Source of the DNA: Caenorhabditis remanei
Taxonomy: Eukaryota; Nematoda; Chromadorea; Rhabditida; Rhabditidae
DNA length: 64,000 bases
Assembly: GCF_010183535.1 (NCBI RefSeq)
Contig: NC_071333.1
Coordinates: forward strand, 8,492,587-8,556,586
Reading direction: 5' to 3'
Of this stretch, positions 47,601 through 59,570 are shown piece after piece (the stretch's first letter is position 1; each line of letters starts with the position of its first letter). Position numbers and translations under genes: made by a program. Under the pieces are notes generated by a model that saw only the letters and a program-made list of their open reading frames with translations, was not told the DNA's origin and did no database searches.

Positions 47601-50600
47601 CGACAGTAATAGTGGTGGTGAGTTGTGGTGTGGTTGAGTTTCTTGAAAGCATCGCTCCATTACCCTTGTCCTCCTATCCCAAGACAAGACACTGTCTTCT
47701 TCTATTACTCGCCCCCGTTTCCGCTATACCGTCTCAATTTGCATGCCCAGTGCGTGTCTGCACGTGTCCATATCATACATATATCTATATATTACTATTG
47801 TGATCGTCCGTTAGCATTCTAATTTCTCCACACTTACAGGCTCAACAAGAACCTCACCTGGACCGAAAGATAGTCGGATGTTGCAAGCTGCTAGTCGAAG
47901 TCAGAGTTTGTTCGAGCTGAGTGGATCCAAACACTTCATGGGAAGTTTGACCAGTGGACAACCATTGCTCCGATCGATACAAACGCACAACGACCCAAAT
48001 TATACGCCAGAATGCATATATTGTAAATTGACGTTTCCTAATGAAGCGGGTCTCCAAGCTCATGAAGTTGTTTGCGGGAAGAAAAGAGAATTCGAAAAAG
48101 CTCAGCAAGCTGCAGCTGAGAATAACCCACATAGTGCTTTGAAACGTCGTCACACCCATCAAGATGCCACATTTGCAATGAATTCACCTCTTGCTGCTGC
48201 GACCCCATCAAGTATGCCAGGACCATCAGAACCGGTGAAAAAGATGAGAAAGGTAATATAATTAGTTTTGCATTTTTATAAACTTGAAATTTCAGGAAGA
48301 CAGTTTCGACGATGATAACTCGCCATCTACATCAGACGGAACAAGATCTTCATTCCCGAAAAGTTTACCAAAAGAATGGGAGAAACATATGTTGACACTT
48401 AACAATTTAGCTAGTATTATTCCGCCATTTGTGAGTTACCATTCAGTTATTTTATATTACAATCTGAACTATTTCTAGGTCCAAGCATTTCTTGCCAAAG
48501 CCATTCAATCTGAGACTCTTACATTGTCTCCTGGAGCGTTGCAACATATTTATGACAAGTATAATATTTCACCAATTGCAATTCAACAGTTCCTCCATTT
48601 TGCTTCTCAACTCAACAATCGACAGTTAGAAGAGATTATAGCGGAATGTGAGAAACTGTATTTGAGGAATGCGGAAGAATGGACAAACCAAGGAATTGTG
48701 AGTTCATTAGTAATACATTTGATTCAAATGCTAATTCAAAATCATTTCAGATCCAACCGCTACCAGCTGATGACTTGGAAATTGTTGAAATGATCAAACA
48801 ACAAGATGCACTAGGCAAAGGACAGGTTCCAGAGCTGCTCGTTTCGACATTTGCTATTCTTGACCACTGCAGTAGGAGACGAGATATCACTGATCCCGCT
48901 ATGAACCATGTTGTTATCAAACTACTTCATGCTAACGGAAAAGATATCACTGATGTTCCAATGAGAGCTTTCAACACGTTGGATGGTTGCAACGATAGAT
49001 TCATCAGCCATATGAGAGAGCTTCATAAGTTGAATGATGTTAATGATCGACTTCTCAATGCTCTTAAAACCGATCCGCAGGCAACAACTACTCCGCTCTT
49101 CCATGTGGTTAATGAACAGTCGGCTTGTTTGAAATTCCTTCTCCGAGAGTACGGAATGGTTCATCTAACAATTATTGCGAGTGTTGCTAAAATTCTGGGA
49201 ATCTCAAGTCAAGAGAACGATGGTGTTGACGAAGTAGAAGGAGAAGAAGAAGAGCAACAACCAGGATGCAGTCAAAACGGTCAAACCGATCTTAATGGAC
49301 AGAACGGTCAGAACGACCAGAACGGTGAAAACGGAACTGTTGCTTTTAACGGAGTTGTCATCAAACAAGAAATTGTAACCCCTCCCCCAGAGTATAAAAA
49401 TGATGACGACAGTGATGATGACTGCATTATTGAAGTAATTGATGAAGATCAACAACGACAAATTGATATGGCTGCTGCAGCGGCACGAAATAATAGAAAT
49501 GCAGCTCCTATGTCATTTCTAGACCCAGATCAAGATGAAAAGAAGCCTCCGAAAATGATGTTGCAGCAGATGCAACAACAATTCGCAGGAGGTAGTCAGA
49601 TGGGCAATCAAGGTGCGGGATATACGGGAGGTCAAGTTGATGGTCAAGAAATAAAAAAAGAATTGCTGGTTCCAAAAAACGAAGAGCCATCGCAGCAGGA
49701 AGTTGTTGCAATGTCGCTACCACTAAGACTTGAAGATCTTCGTTTAGAGCCGCAAACAAGTGGGGACACGGATAAACCATATTGGCTGGTGATCGACGGC
49801 GACATTGGTGGACGGCCGTCGTTCATGGCTGCTGGAACACAATCTCGTGCCAATCGTACAAGAAATATCACCTCGGAGACATATGTAACGGTTCCTCGGC
49901 AACAACCAACGTTTGCCGAGCAAGATGGCACTTATTCAATGTATGCAAATTGGGCGACTCCGGTTCATAATGACGCTGAGACAAAAATGAATCTATCGTT
50001 CATGGGAATGGTATCTTTGAGAAGACGAACCGGACAACATGAATTTTGGAAATACACTACGGCTAACAAGGATCTCGGGCACTACAGAATGACGCATTCC
50101 TCGTTTTGGGATATTAGTACGAAGATTCGAGACAGACAAGCTTCAATGAGTGATGAAAAACCATTGGAGGAGACGCAAGACTATGATGCACAATTCATTG
50201 AGAGATTAGTTGGAGGAAACTATACAGCAAGTGACCTCCAATCATCTTCAACTTCAACAATTGCTATACCAATACTTATGGCACCAGAAGAAACTAGTTC
50301 TGACCAGCCAGGCCCGTCAGGACTACCACCGCTTTTGATGAGATCTCCTCGGCCGGTGACCCCAAAACTGTCAATTCCACAAGTTGAGGAAGCCAAGCAA
50401 CAAGAAGTGATTGTACCAGTTTCAGAAGAGTGAGTTCAATATTTTGGGTATTCTTGATATGGTGCTAATACTTTAACTTTTAGAGTTGCTCAAATCAATG
50501 AAATACTAACTGCACCAGTGGAAGTTCCGACGAAACATGAGTCTGATGTTGAAGTGAATATGGAAAAATCTCCAGAAGCGAGGTAAACATTTCGTGCATA

Positions 50601-53600
50601 ATCTGTTTCTTCAAATAAAAAGCTTACCCATTTACGTTTCTTTTTTATTGAGTGAACTCTGTTTGATGCCTCATAGCATGTTGATAACTCGTTCAATTAC
50701 ACTGTTCTTTCCGCGTGGCTATCAGATTGTCATCTCATTTTTTCTTCTTCGAATCATGTTTTCAGACCATCTGTTATCATCAATGATGACGTCGGCCGTT
50801 TCAGAAGAGATCGGCCAGTGAAATATGTCAGCAGGATACGGCCGAAACATGACCAAATCATTGGTGGTCACCGTACCGATGAGGTATTCATTCATCCGCT
50901 AATATTATAATCATTTACATGTAAGTCTCTCACTGCAGGTATATGTGTATGTACGTGGTCGTGGACGTGGAAGATATATTTGTGATCGATGCGGGATTCG
51001 GTGCAAGAAGCCAAGCATGCTGAAAAAGCACATCAAGTACGGATCCCATTTTTTCTCGATGTTATTCGTTCTATTTGATATTTTCACAAAGACTAGTAGA
51101 TATAAGTTTAACTCATTTCAGATCACATACCGACGTTCGCGCCTTTAACTGTACTGCATGTAATTTTTCGTTCAAAACCAAAGGAAACCTAACAAAACAT
51201 CTGAGCTCAAAGACCCATCTGAGACGAATTTCCAACAGTAAGTACTTTTAGTAACATCTTTGAACTCGGAAACCATTAAAGTGAAAATTGAAGTAGCACG
51301 CTTTCAAGAAAATGAAATCATGTGTTGCTACAATAGTAAAAATCTAAGAATTCAACTTTCCATTAGTATAATTGGATTTTCTTTCAGTCCAAGCCGGCAA
51401 TGAAAGCGATGGAACAACACCGTCAACAAGCAGTATGATGAATATGGACGAGGGATACCATAAGAACCAGCCATTGTTTGACGATTACGACAATAAGTAC
51501 GACAAAATAATAATTCAATTACACTTTTATTTAACTCAGATATTGCAGCTCATCGGACGAGGAAGATTACGACCATCTCAATGGAATGCAAGCAGAGCAT
51601 AAATTTAAATTCGGTCAAGAACACATTCTCATGGAGCGTAACGCCCATACACCACCCACTCGATGGTGTCTTATCGAAGCAGAGAACGATCACTATTGGC
51701 CATCACCAGATCGTCGGAACTGCAGTTCGGCTCCGCCTGTGGCGATGCAGCGTGATTTTGACGACCGAGGTGTGTGAATTAAGACTCTCAAAGTAGCAAA
51801 CAGCATATTGTTATAGCAATGACTCCAATATCCGGTGCCAGTTCTCCGTTTCCAAATGCTCTTGCTCGATCACCATTCTCCTCAATATCTCCTCGTAGCC
51901 GTCTTGTTTCCGAAAATCAGTTCAATGATTCAGCATTTAGCAGTGCTAGTCAAACTGATGAACCTTCTTGTTCTCAGGTATAACAAAATGTTTCATGTAC
52001 ATTTTCATTAGTCTTTTACAGAATCTCAACTGTCATGGTCACAGCTCATCCCATACAAACAATTTGATGACTTCCAACGTTAATTTTTTCAAAAAAGACG
52101 ATGAATGGAGATGTGATGAGTGTGATCGTACTTTCCGGAAAGAATACGAAATGACCCTTCACAAACATACGCATAATATTGAGCTGCAGCAAAGTAAGAA
52201 TCGCATGTACCAGTGCAATGAGTGTCGAATGTTGTTCCGTACAAAAGCCCTTTGTTCTAAGCATCTTGAGAAGACTCATGGACATAATGTAAGACTAGTT
52301 TTGTGTCTGCTGATGCACTTATCCGATCGTGAAATTTTCCAGATGGATGATTCCATGATTACTTGCATTGACCCGTTGGCAACTACACAATCGGTTCTAG
52401 GCGGCCCGTCAACAAGTAATCCCCGCTCTTTTATGTGCGTTGACTGCGACATTGGTTTTCGAAAACACGGCATCTTAGCCAAACACTTGAGGTTTGTTTC
52501 TTGTTTTTAATCAAATCGGTTCAATTTCGTTTTAATCAAGAAACTTTCAATTTCATTTCTCTCTTTTTTTGCAGATCGAAAACGCACGTGATGAAGCTAG
52601 AATCGCTGCAGAGATTGCCTGTTGACACGTTGTCTTTGATTACCAAGAAAGATAACGGAGCATGTCTGAACGATATAGATACAACCGATTGTGAAAGAGC
52701 TCGCATCTCCCTGCTCAGTAAGTACTACATGAAATTGCGTCAGTGACAGACGGACAGCGAGTGGGTTCTTTTTGTTTAACGTTAATATGTTGTGACGTGA
52801 AAGTTAGTGTTAGTGTGGTATGTGCTTATCATTTATCATAGGGGTTGGACAAGTCACGTGAGAATGAAACAAAGAACGAGAGTGAACGAATTCCAACGAA
52901 TGCTTATTTATAATTGGCGTTTCAACATGCTACCAACACAAACAGATAGCTTTTCTGCTCTATGACGCTTTTCTTTCTCTAATCCTTCCCGTTTTTCCAG
53001 CCATTGTCGAGAAGCTCCGCAGTGAGCGGGACAGGGAAGAGTCAAGCTCCGCCCAACCAAGCGTTGCCTTGACGCCTGACTTGCTAAGAGCATTAGCTGC
53101 CAACACACCGCAGCTACCAGCGGCTACAGCGCCCTCGTCGTCGGACACACCTCCGATATCTCAATCCCTCCCTGTGGGCGTGGCGTCGTCCTCCACTTCG
53201 GTGAGTGCTGTGTCGGCAACGGGCAGCCCAAGTAACGTGTCTTGCGTTAGCAGCTTCAACAACTCCACTATGTCTCCAAGTCCAACTGTGATTCCACAGG
53301 TGTGTCTAACACCACAGCCTCAATCCCTGTCGGAGTTGTGCTCCACGCACTTCATAGAGAAATCAATGACTCCGGAAATCGAGATCTCAATCAAGCAGTT
53401 GAACAACTCGCCAAAACCAATTCTTCGGATTCCGGAAGTACCAGCGATTGTCAATTCTCAACTAGTGAGCCTCACTTTGTGTATTTATATAGTATCTAAC
53501 ATGTGTCACTATGTGTATCAACCGCTCGAGTCTACAGCATTCCAAGTCACTCTCCCCCACTTGACTAATTTTGAAAACTTCTTTGTTTTTCACTAATTGA

Positions 53601-54461
53601 CCAACTTATAGGAAATTGAACCATCCACTCCACCTGCTCAACTTGCCAAACATCTTCATTTTTCCCATTCTGCAAACACTTCCCCCGTCATGTCGTCTCC
53701 TGCAATTTTTATTCAACGCAAACGGTAATAAACCAGCGCCGTAACCTGTCATTCATGCAAACCGTCAGTTTTTCAGTTCGGAGTCTTCTCTTGATAACCC
53801 AGGTCCAACACTAGTCAAACAAGCGAAAGTGTGGAATCCACCACCACCGGAGCCAGCAGTCGTTGCACAGCAACAAGTCATCATTTCACCTGCATCCGAA
53901 CTCTGCTCAACACCTGAAACAATGACTATTCGTCCACACGCCAATCGCCCAAAACCTATTCCGGACACTACCAACTGTCCGATATGTCATCATGATTTGC
54001 CAAATCCAATCGAGCTTCAAACTCACATCCACGTCGATCATTTCCAAATGAGAGATGGGGCTGAATACAGATGTCCAAGAAGATTCTGCGGACTTAACTA
54101 CGAAACAATTGAGAGACTTCGTACTCATGTCAGAAATCACTATTTGAGTGATTATCAAAAATGTCAGTTGATTTAATGTTTTGTTTATAACAACTAGTCA
54201 TTATTTCAGTACTCGAAGAGAGAATTCTGCTCACCGACGTCGTCTACCCATCCGAAGACCCAACACCAGAAACACCAAGCTCGCCCAAGAAAGATGAGGT
54301 GACCTGTAACAAGTACACAACTCCTTTCAAATTGATTTCTGATCATCATGAGGTAACAAATCAAAACAAATCAGTTATTTTTTATAACCAAATATTTCCA
54401 GGTATACACTGACGATATGGGGCCATCGACATCCAGCCAATCACCGAAGACTTCGAATTAA
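41601..54461 (+). CDS. sma-9: SMA-9, Schnurri-family zinc-finger transcription cofactor
   Basis: Twenty-five exons close in phase to about 2,425 residues; the first is 41595-41711 with ATG 41601 ([16 protein letters not shown]) and the last is 54402-54461. Residues 38-548 are a glutamine-rich activation-type region. A C2HC finger is at about 787 (CIYCKLTF). The diagnostic Schnurri pair is at 1631-1683 ([34 protein letters not shown]). Further C2H2 fingers lie at about 1882, 1911, 1972, 2297 and 2327. The long exon 48751-50429 holds an acidic linker. In C. elegans, SMA-9 works with SMAD proteins in the BMP-like Sma/Mab pathway, controlling body size, male tail and M-lineage patterning (established knowledge). 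The gene is known there for extensive alternative splicing. An earlier start at 36555 is possible. Confidence 0.95.
44733..46340 (+). repeat. CAG/CAA glutamine-tract repeat in sma-9
   Basis: Interrupted (CAA/CAG)n across three exons (44733-45455, 45503-45670, 45778-46417). It encodes poly-Gln mixed with Ala, Leu, Glu, Arg and His. Mixed codons and interruptions make it less slippery than pure CAG. Confidence 0.85.
46170..46310 (+). repeat. 12 bp coding minisatellite (Gln-Gln-Gln-Ala units)
   Basis: There are roughly eleven tandem units close to CAACAGCAAGCC, differing mainly at synonymous positions (GCC/GCT, CAA/CAG). A related shorter array lies at about 45220-45310. Near-identity of units suggests recent unit expansion. 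Confidence 0.75.
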
Positions 54462-55034
54462 ACAGTCATCCATACATCATTTAGTCGGCCCTCTGGTTTC
54501 TTTACACATTCCGAGACTCTATTCGCCCGTTCTGGTCATTTCCTTTTGGTTTTTTTCCTTTTTAGTTTTTCTTTCACTATTTCTTCATAATTTCCTGCGG
54601 TTTTATGGTTATTTTAAAAATTAATTTTATAAAACGTGATTTTATGCTTCGGCTACCAAGAATTTCATCAATCTTTTAAAAGGGAGCCGACGTTAGGTTC
54701 TAGTTTCATCTGTCGGGTTTTTAAACATTTTCCACTGATCTTCTTCTCAACACTAGAATACTTTCTCAGTGTCTACAGCCAGTCAAGTGTTTTAAATAAA
54801 TGTTTTTTCTGGGTATTTTCAGTTTTCCATATTTGCCTTCCACTTTTTTGTATCAATCTTTTGTAAATACATCGGTTCTATTAATTCGTTATAGTTTCGC
54901 CCTGCACTTTCAAATTCCGTCATGAGTGCTTTTTTGTGTCTTTAAACTGCAGAAGAATTTATAAAAACAGTATTTATGAATAAACATTGTTCAACATTAT
55001 CATTATCATCCACGTGACATTCCATCTTACCACT
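54462..55034. other. convergent 3' regions of sma-9 and the claudin-like gene
   Basis: Non-coding. AATAAA signals on + at about 54796 and 54980 could end sma-9 transcripts. No gene seen. Confidence 0.5.
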
Positions 55035-55877
55035 CTAAACACCATGTTCAGCGAAGAAAATAGCAAAGGAAGCGAGGATTGTATCAATCACAGCAAGACA
55101 CCAGGCACCGACAGCCATCCAGAAAGCCGATCCAATCTGAAAAGAATTTTGAGTGCTGATCTTGTTATTGTGTTCAGTCACAACGGCATGACGTCTTAAT
55201 CCTCACATTTATATTCAAATCCTTTGCATCCGAGTCGAAGAGCTGTTGGATGTTTACATCATCTGAAAAACGATGACTATATTTTGTAGTGTATCGCATC
55301 GGATATTTCTCACTCTTGACTTCGTCACTATAGTAGTAAAAGACTCCAATAGCAATTGTCAAGAGAAGGGTGATGAGGAAGGAGAGTGGGGAGAGGGGAT
55401 GGAGGAGATATTTCTTGAAACAGCAAGTGCATCTGAAGATTAGAAATCAAACATCAATTTTGATTTGTCTATCTTACGAGGTGAGAAAGTTCCAGACAAA
55501 AGCGACAATCTCAAGAACGAGGGCGGCTATCATACAGATAGCGACGATTTTCTCATAGGGTTTCATCTCCTGGAAATGAATGTTTTGAGAGAAAAGAAAA
55601 AGGAAACTACCTTCCAGAAAGCAGCACATCCGGCGGCCTCGTTCTCGCAGAAGAAAGGGAGAATTCCAGTCAACCGTTCCGTATGATTAGTTTGGATATT
55701 CTCGTAGGCTTCCAAGAGTCCAGCTTCCACAGTTCTCCACTCTGAAAAGATATCAATCAAGGCAACGTGTCACATTCTCCAGATACACTTACTGTTTGAG
55801 AATGTGGCCCCAAGAGTGAGCGCTATTGCTCCGAGCATCACGACCCCAAACACCAATTGAGTCAACGACGAGCACAT
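55035..55877 (-). CDS. clc-4: claudin-like four-transmembrane protein
   Basis: Exons 55877-55793, 55741-55611, 55569-55478, 55432-55207 and 55136-55035 close in phase to 211 residues. Topology is claudin/PMP22-like. TM1 (LVFGVVMLGAIALTLGATF) is followed by an extracellular loop with Trp (KWRTVEAG) and two Cys (FFCEN and GCAAFW). TM2 is IVAICMIAALVLEIVAFVW, TM3 is LSFLITLLLTIAIGVFYYY, and TM4 is AFWMAVGAWCLAVIDTILAS. Claudin-like proteins act in epithelial junction barriers. The symbol rests on the family and on position next to sma-9, where I recall C. elegans clc-4; the family call is firmer than the symbol. Confidence 0.8.
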
Positions 55878-57523
55878 CTTGACTCCTGTAAAGATAAACT
55901 AGGGAAAACGATTCTGACACGTGTCGGAAAATAGAAGGAAAACTGAACTGAGAAAGGAAACAAAACGACACATAAAATCAATGTATGGAGGTGGAATGGT
56001 CGTGGCAAAAGTGAAAAAATATGCATTTTTTGGGATTCAAACTGTATGGCCGCCCTCTCGACTGCCTTCCTTTTCAATGCATATCGACTTTGTAAGAGTT
56101 TCTGTTCCCAGGCCTCATTTTTATTGTCGAGGAAAACTGATTCTCGAAGTTTGGCTTTTCTTTTCAATGTTTAACGTCGATGTAAGCAACATACGTGGTA
56201 AAGGGAAGAAAAAAGAGTTATATGATGAAAAAGCTACATACAGGCAAAAAACCAATGTGGATTGAGTTTGAGAAAAAAAAACTGTTTCTACTTGGACCAT
56301 ATTGAAGTTTGGGCGATACAGAGGATTGATTCTATCCCGTGCAGTATAGAACGGTTACAAACGGTGTCCATATTATTGTTTTGATTACTGTAGCTATTAG
56401 TTACCGTATACGAAACATTAAAGTAGATTGTCGGTAAATGTGATATTTGAACTTTTTAGTTTTGCAGTTTTATTGTAGAAAAACGGAAACATATATTTGA
56501 CTTTCATCCTTACAAAACGATAGTTTCATAATGTCATTGCACGGAAAAATAAAATCTGCAGTACTCGGCGCAATAAAGAAGAACTCTGGATGAAAATGGT
56601 GCACTGAAAGCTTCGAGGGACCTAGTTCAAACAAAAATTATTTCATTAGGTCCATTGACGGGGGAACAAAAACCAAATCAATTAGTTTTTAGATAAAAAC
56701 ACTGTAAATGCTGGGAATTGTGATTTTTCAAGAAGAAGAGTAGTGGTTCCACCTGCAATTCTGAAAAACTAAGAATAACAGGGATATCATGTATTTGAAT
56801 TTCCAGGTTCTGTTTGCTGGCTCTCGAATTTTGAATAATAAAATGTAGAATAAAAATAGATCATGGCACAATTTGTTTTTTTTTAAATTTGATTTATTTC
56901 ATATTAATACAGTTCATATATTGTTCAACTTTTTGCAACTCAACCATTACTTCTTTTTTTGCAAAAGCGATTACTTTATCTCCTCGAAAATGAAGAGTGT
57001 GCTTTGTTATAGATTGTTATCATTCAACAACTGTCAATGCATCAAAATATATCTAATGAAAGTGTTTATTTGTAATTATCATTTTAACCTGTGCAGATGT
57101 AGTTTTCTTTATAACCCTCAAAACTTTTCATGCTCATAGGAATATTACTTTTTTTCTCAAAACCATTTTTGATCCATCTTTTCCCAATTTTTTTTTCGTT
57201 CATATTCCCTGCTATAGACAGTTTGTATTGTTGCTTTGTCATTTTCTCAGCTCTTTATTTCATCATAACCATACAAATCTATACGAAATCGTATGATTCA
57301 GCATCGATATTCCCTCTTGCATTTCCCAAAAAGCTACGAAACAAAAACAAAAGTCGTACAGTATTCTTGTCTCAAAAGCCTCAATATTGAAAATGTCGCA
57401 ATTCGGTAGGCAAAACAAAACAACGGTATACGAAAATTAGTCATCGTCTTGCTCCTCCTTTTCTCTCTCTCCTCCCGCTCCTTTGAGTCTGGAACAGTGC
57501 CATTCGTGCTTCCATCCGTTCTC
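55878..57523. other. divergent promoter region
   Basis: There are 1.6 kb between the claudin-like gene (-) and the transthyretin-like gene (+). It is AT-rich, and no supported exon was found. It must hold the promoters of both genes. Confidence 0.5.
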
Positions 57524-59398
57524 ATGATGCCGAAAATTCTTAAGCTTCTGTTAGCTTTTTTCTTGTTCTCAGAAGTTGGAGCAGTACAACAAGCTGTGAC
57601 TGTGAAAGGAATAGTCAACTGTCGTGGCCATAGGCAACCTGGAACATTTGTCCAACTCTATGATGAAGACTCAGGTAAAATATTTTTAAACTATGAGTTA
57701 TTATATTGAAAATCAAAAAACGACATCAGATATGTTGTAATCTGTTTTTGTTGCATTTACCCTCTCAGTAATTCAACAGAAGCCATATTTTACATTGTTC
57801 TCCATTTTTTTCAATCTCAATCCTATTCAGTGTTCGATAGTGATGACCTGCTTGGATCGGTAATCGCTGACCACCGTGGTGTGTTTTGTGTCAAAGGAGC
57901 CACTGAAGAGGTATTTTATGTGTACAGAGTCTTTCTGATTAAAATTTTTCAGTTCACCACAATTGAGCCATACGTCTTCATCGAGCACAACTGTGGTTAT
58001 GAAGGCCTAAATGAGAAAGTAAGTTTACAAAATATATGTGGAATTCTGAAACTTCATATTTCAGAGAGTCTTTTCTAAAATGATCCCAATCGAGTACATC
58101 ACTGAAGGTCCAAAAGCAAAACATGTGTACCATATGGGTGACATTGAACTTCTAACTGCTGGTTGGTTTTGTAAGCATAAAACTTCAAAAAATACAAGTT
58201 TCCAGATGCTCCTGTTCAAAAATACGAAAAGAGAATATATGTTGAGACCAACATTGATGAACGAATCCGACAATGCATTCCAATCTATGTTCAATACAAA
58301 AGATTCTATGAGAAGGTATGACAGTATTGAAAGTTAATTCCACAATGTAATGGTTTTCAGACTATCTTTGAAACCAAGACTCATGAAACTATCCTCCCTA
58401 CAGATGAGGAAGTTCCAGCTGAAATTGAAGAACCAGTTGTTGAGCCAACGGAAGGTGATGACGAAGTCGCCGATGTTGTTGAGGAAACTCAAGAGACTGA
58501 GGAGCCTGTTGTGCATGAAGTGTCAGATGAAGAGAAGAGATTGGAAGAAGAACGTCTGAGATTGGAAGGTAGCCTGAACTTTTGTGAGCTTTAAAAGTTT
58601 CAAACTTTTTCTAGAAGAACAAAAGCGACTTGACGAGATCCGAAGGCTTCAAGAAGAGTCTCTCCGCTTGGAAGAAATCCGTCGTATTGAGGAAGAGAAG
58701 AAACGAATTGAAGAAACCAGAAGACAGGAAGAAGAGCAACAACGAATCGAGTTGGAACGTAGAGAAGAAGGTAGGCAACAACTGTAAAAAGAAATATAAT
58801 CAAATAAACAAGATGATTCAGAACGAAGATTGGAGAACGAACGTAGAGCTGAAGAGGAGAGGAAGAGGGAGGAAGAGGCTAAACTTCAAGAACAAAGAAG
58901 AAAGGAACAAGAAGAAGAGCATAAGAGAAGAATGGAAGAATATCATCGAAGGGAACAAGAAAGACAAGAAGCATTGAAACGTAGAGAAGAGGAATTAAAA
59001 AGAAGGGAAGAAGAAGAAAAGGGAAGAATTGTGTCATCATCGGAGAAAGTTGAGAAGAAAGACCCATGCGTTCATTATCCAGTTCTTACACAGGTATGTA
59101 GTTGTACTTTTAATTATTCCAATGTGGATCTAGTTTAAAAATTGGAAATTTCGGATTAACTCAAAACCTGTGGATGATGGTATGTCATAGTTTTGGTTTT
59201 GCGTTTCTTTTCAAAAACAACAATGACTTTGACTCATTTCTCTTGCTGGGGTTTCTGCTCCTCAATGGCATATTTGACTTCCCTGTTTCTTAATATTTCT
59301 GTTTCCCACCACACATTATTATATTTCAGAGCCAATCCATCAGCAGATCCCTTGAAGCCCGTCACGAATACGTCGAAGATCCATGTCTCAGAAAATGA
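57524..59398 (+). CDS. transthyretin-like secreted protein with a long charged coiled coil
   Basis: Nine exons (57524-57674, 57831-57910, 57953-58018, 58065-58161, 58206-58315, 58361-58568, 58615-58770, 58822-59093, 59330-59398) close in phase to 402 residues. The signal peptide is MMPKILKLLLAFFLFSEVGA. The TTR-like (TTR-52 type) domain follows: VTVKGIVNCRGHRQPGTFVQ, LLGSVIADHRGVFCV, and EPYVFIEHNCGYEG. Residues about 170-370 are an acidic and then Glu/Arg-repeat helix (EEKRLEEERLRLEE style), probably a single-alpha-helix or coiled coil. The C-terminus has two Cys. TTR-like proteins are one of the largest nematode-specific secreted families. The long helical extension is unusual for a family of about 150 residues. 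ATG 57527 is an alternative start. Confidence 0.85.
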
Positions 59399-59570
59399 TT
59401 TCCTTCGCATCCCGCGCCCCTTTCAGTTTATATCTAATTTCTCTTTCACAATGTTTGTATTGTTTATCAATTATACTTCTATCAGATCTTTATTAAGCTT
59501 TCAACACTGATATTGACTACTATTCAAATTTCACATACAATTATTATTTTACAATTAATTCGTTTCACAA

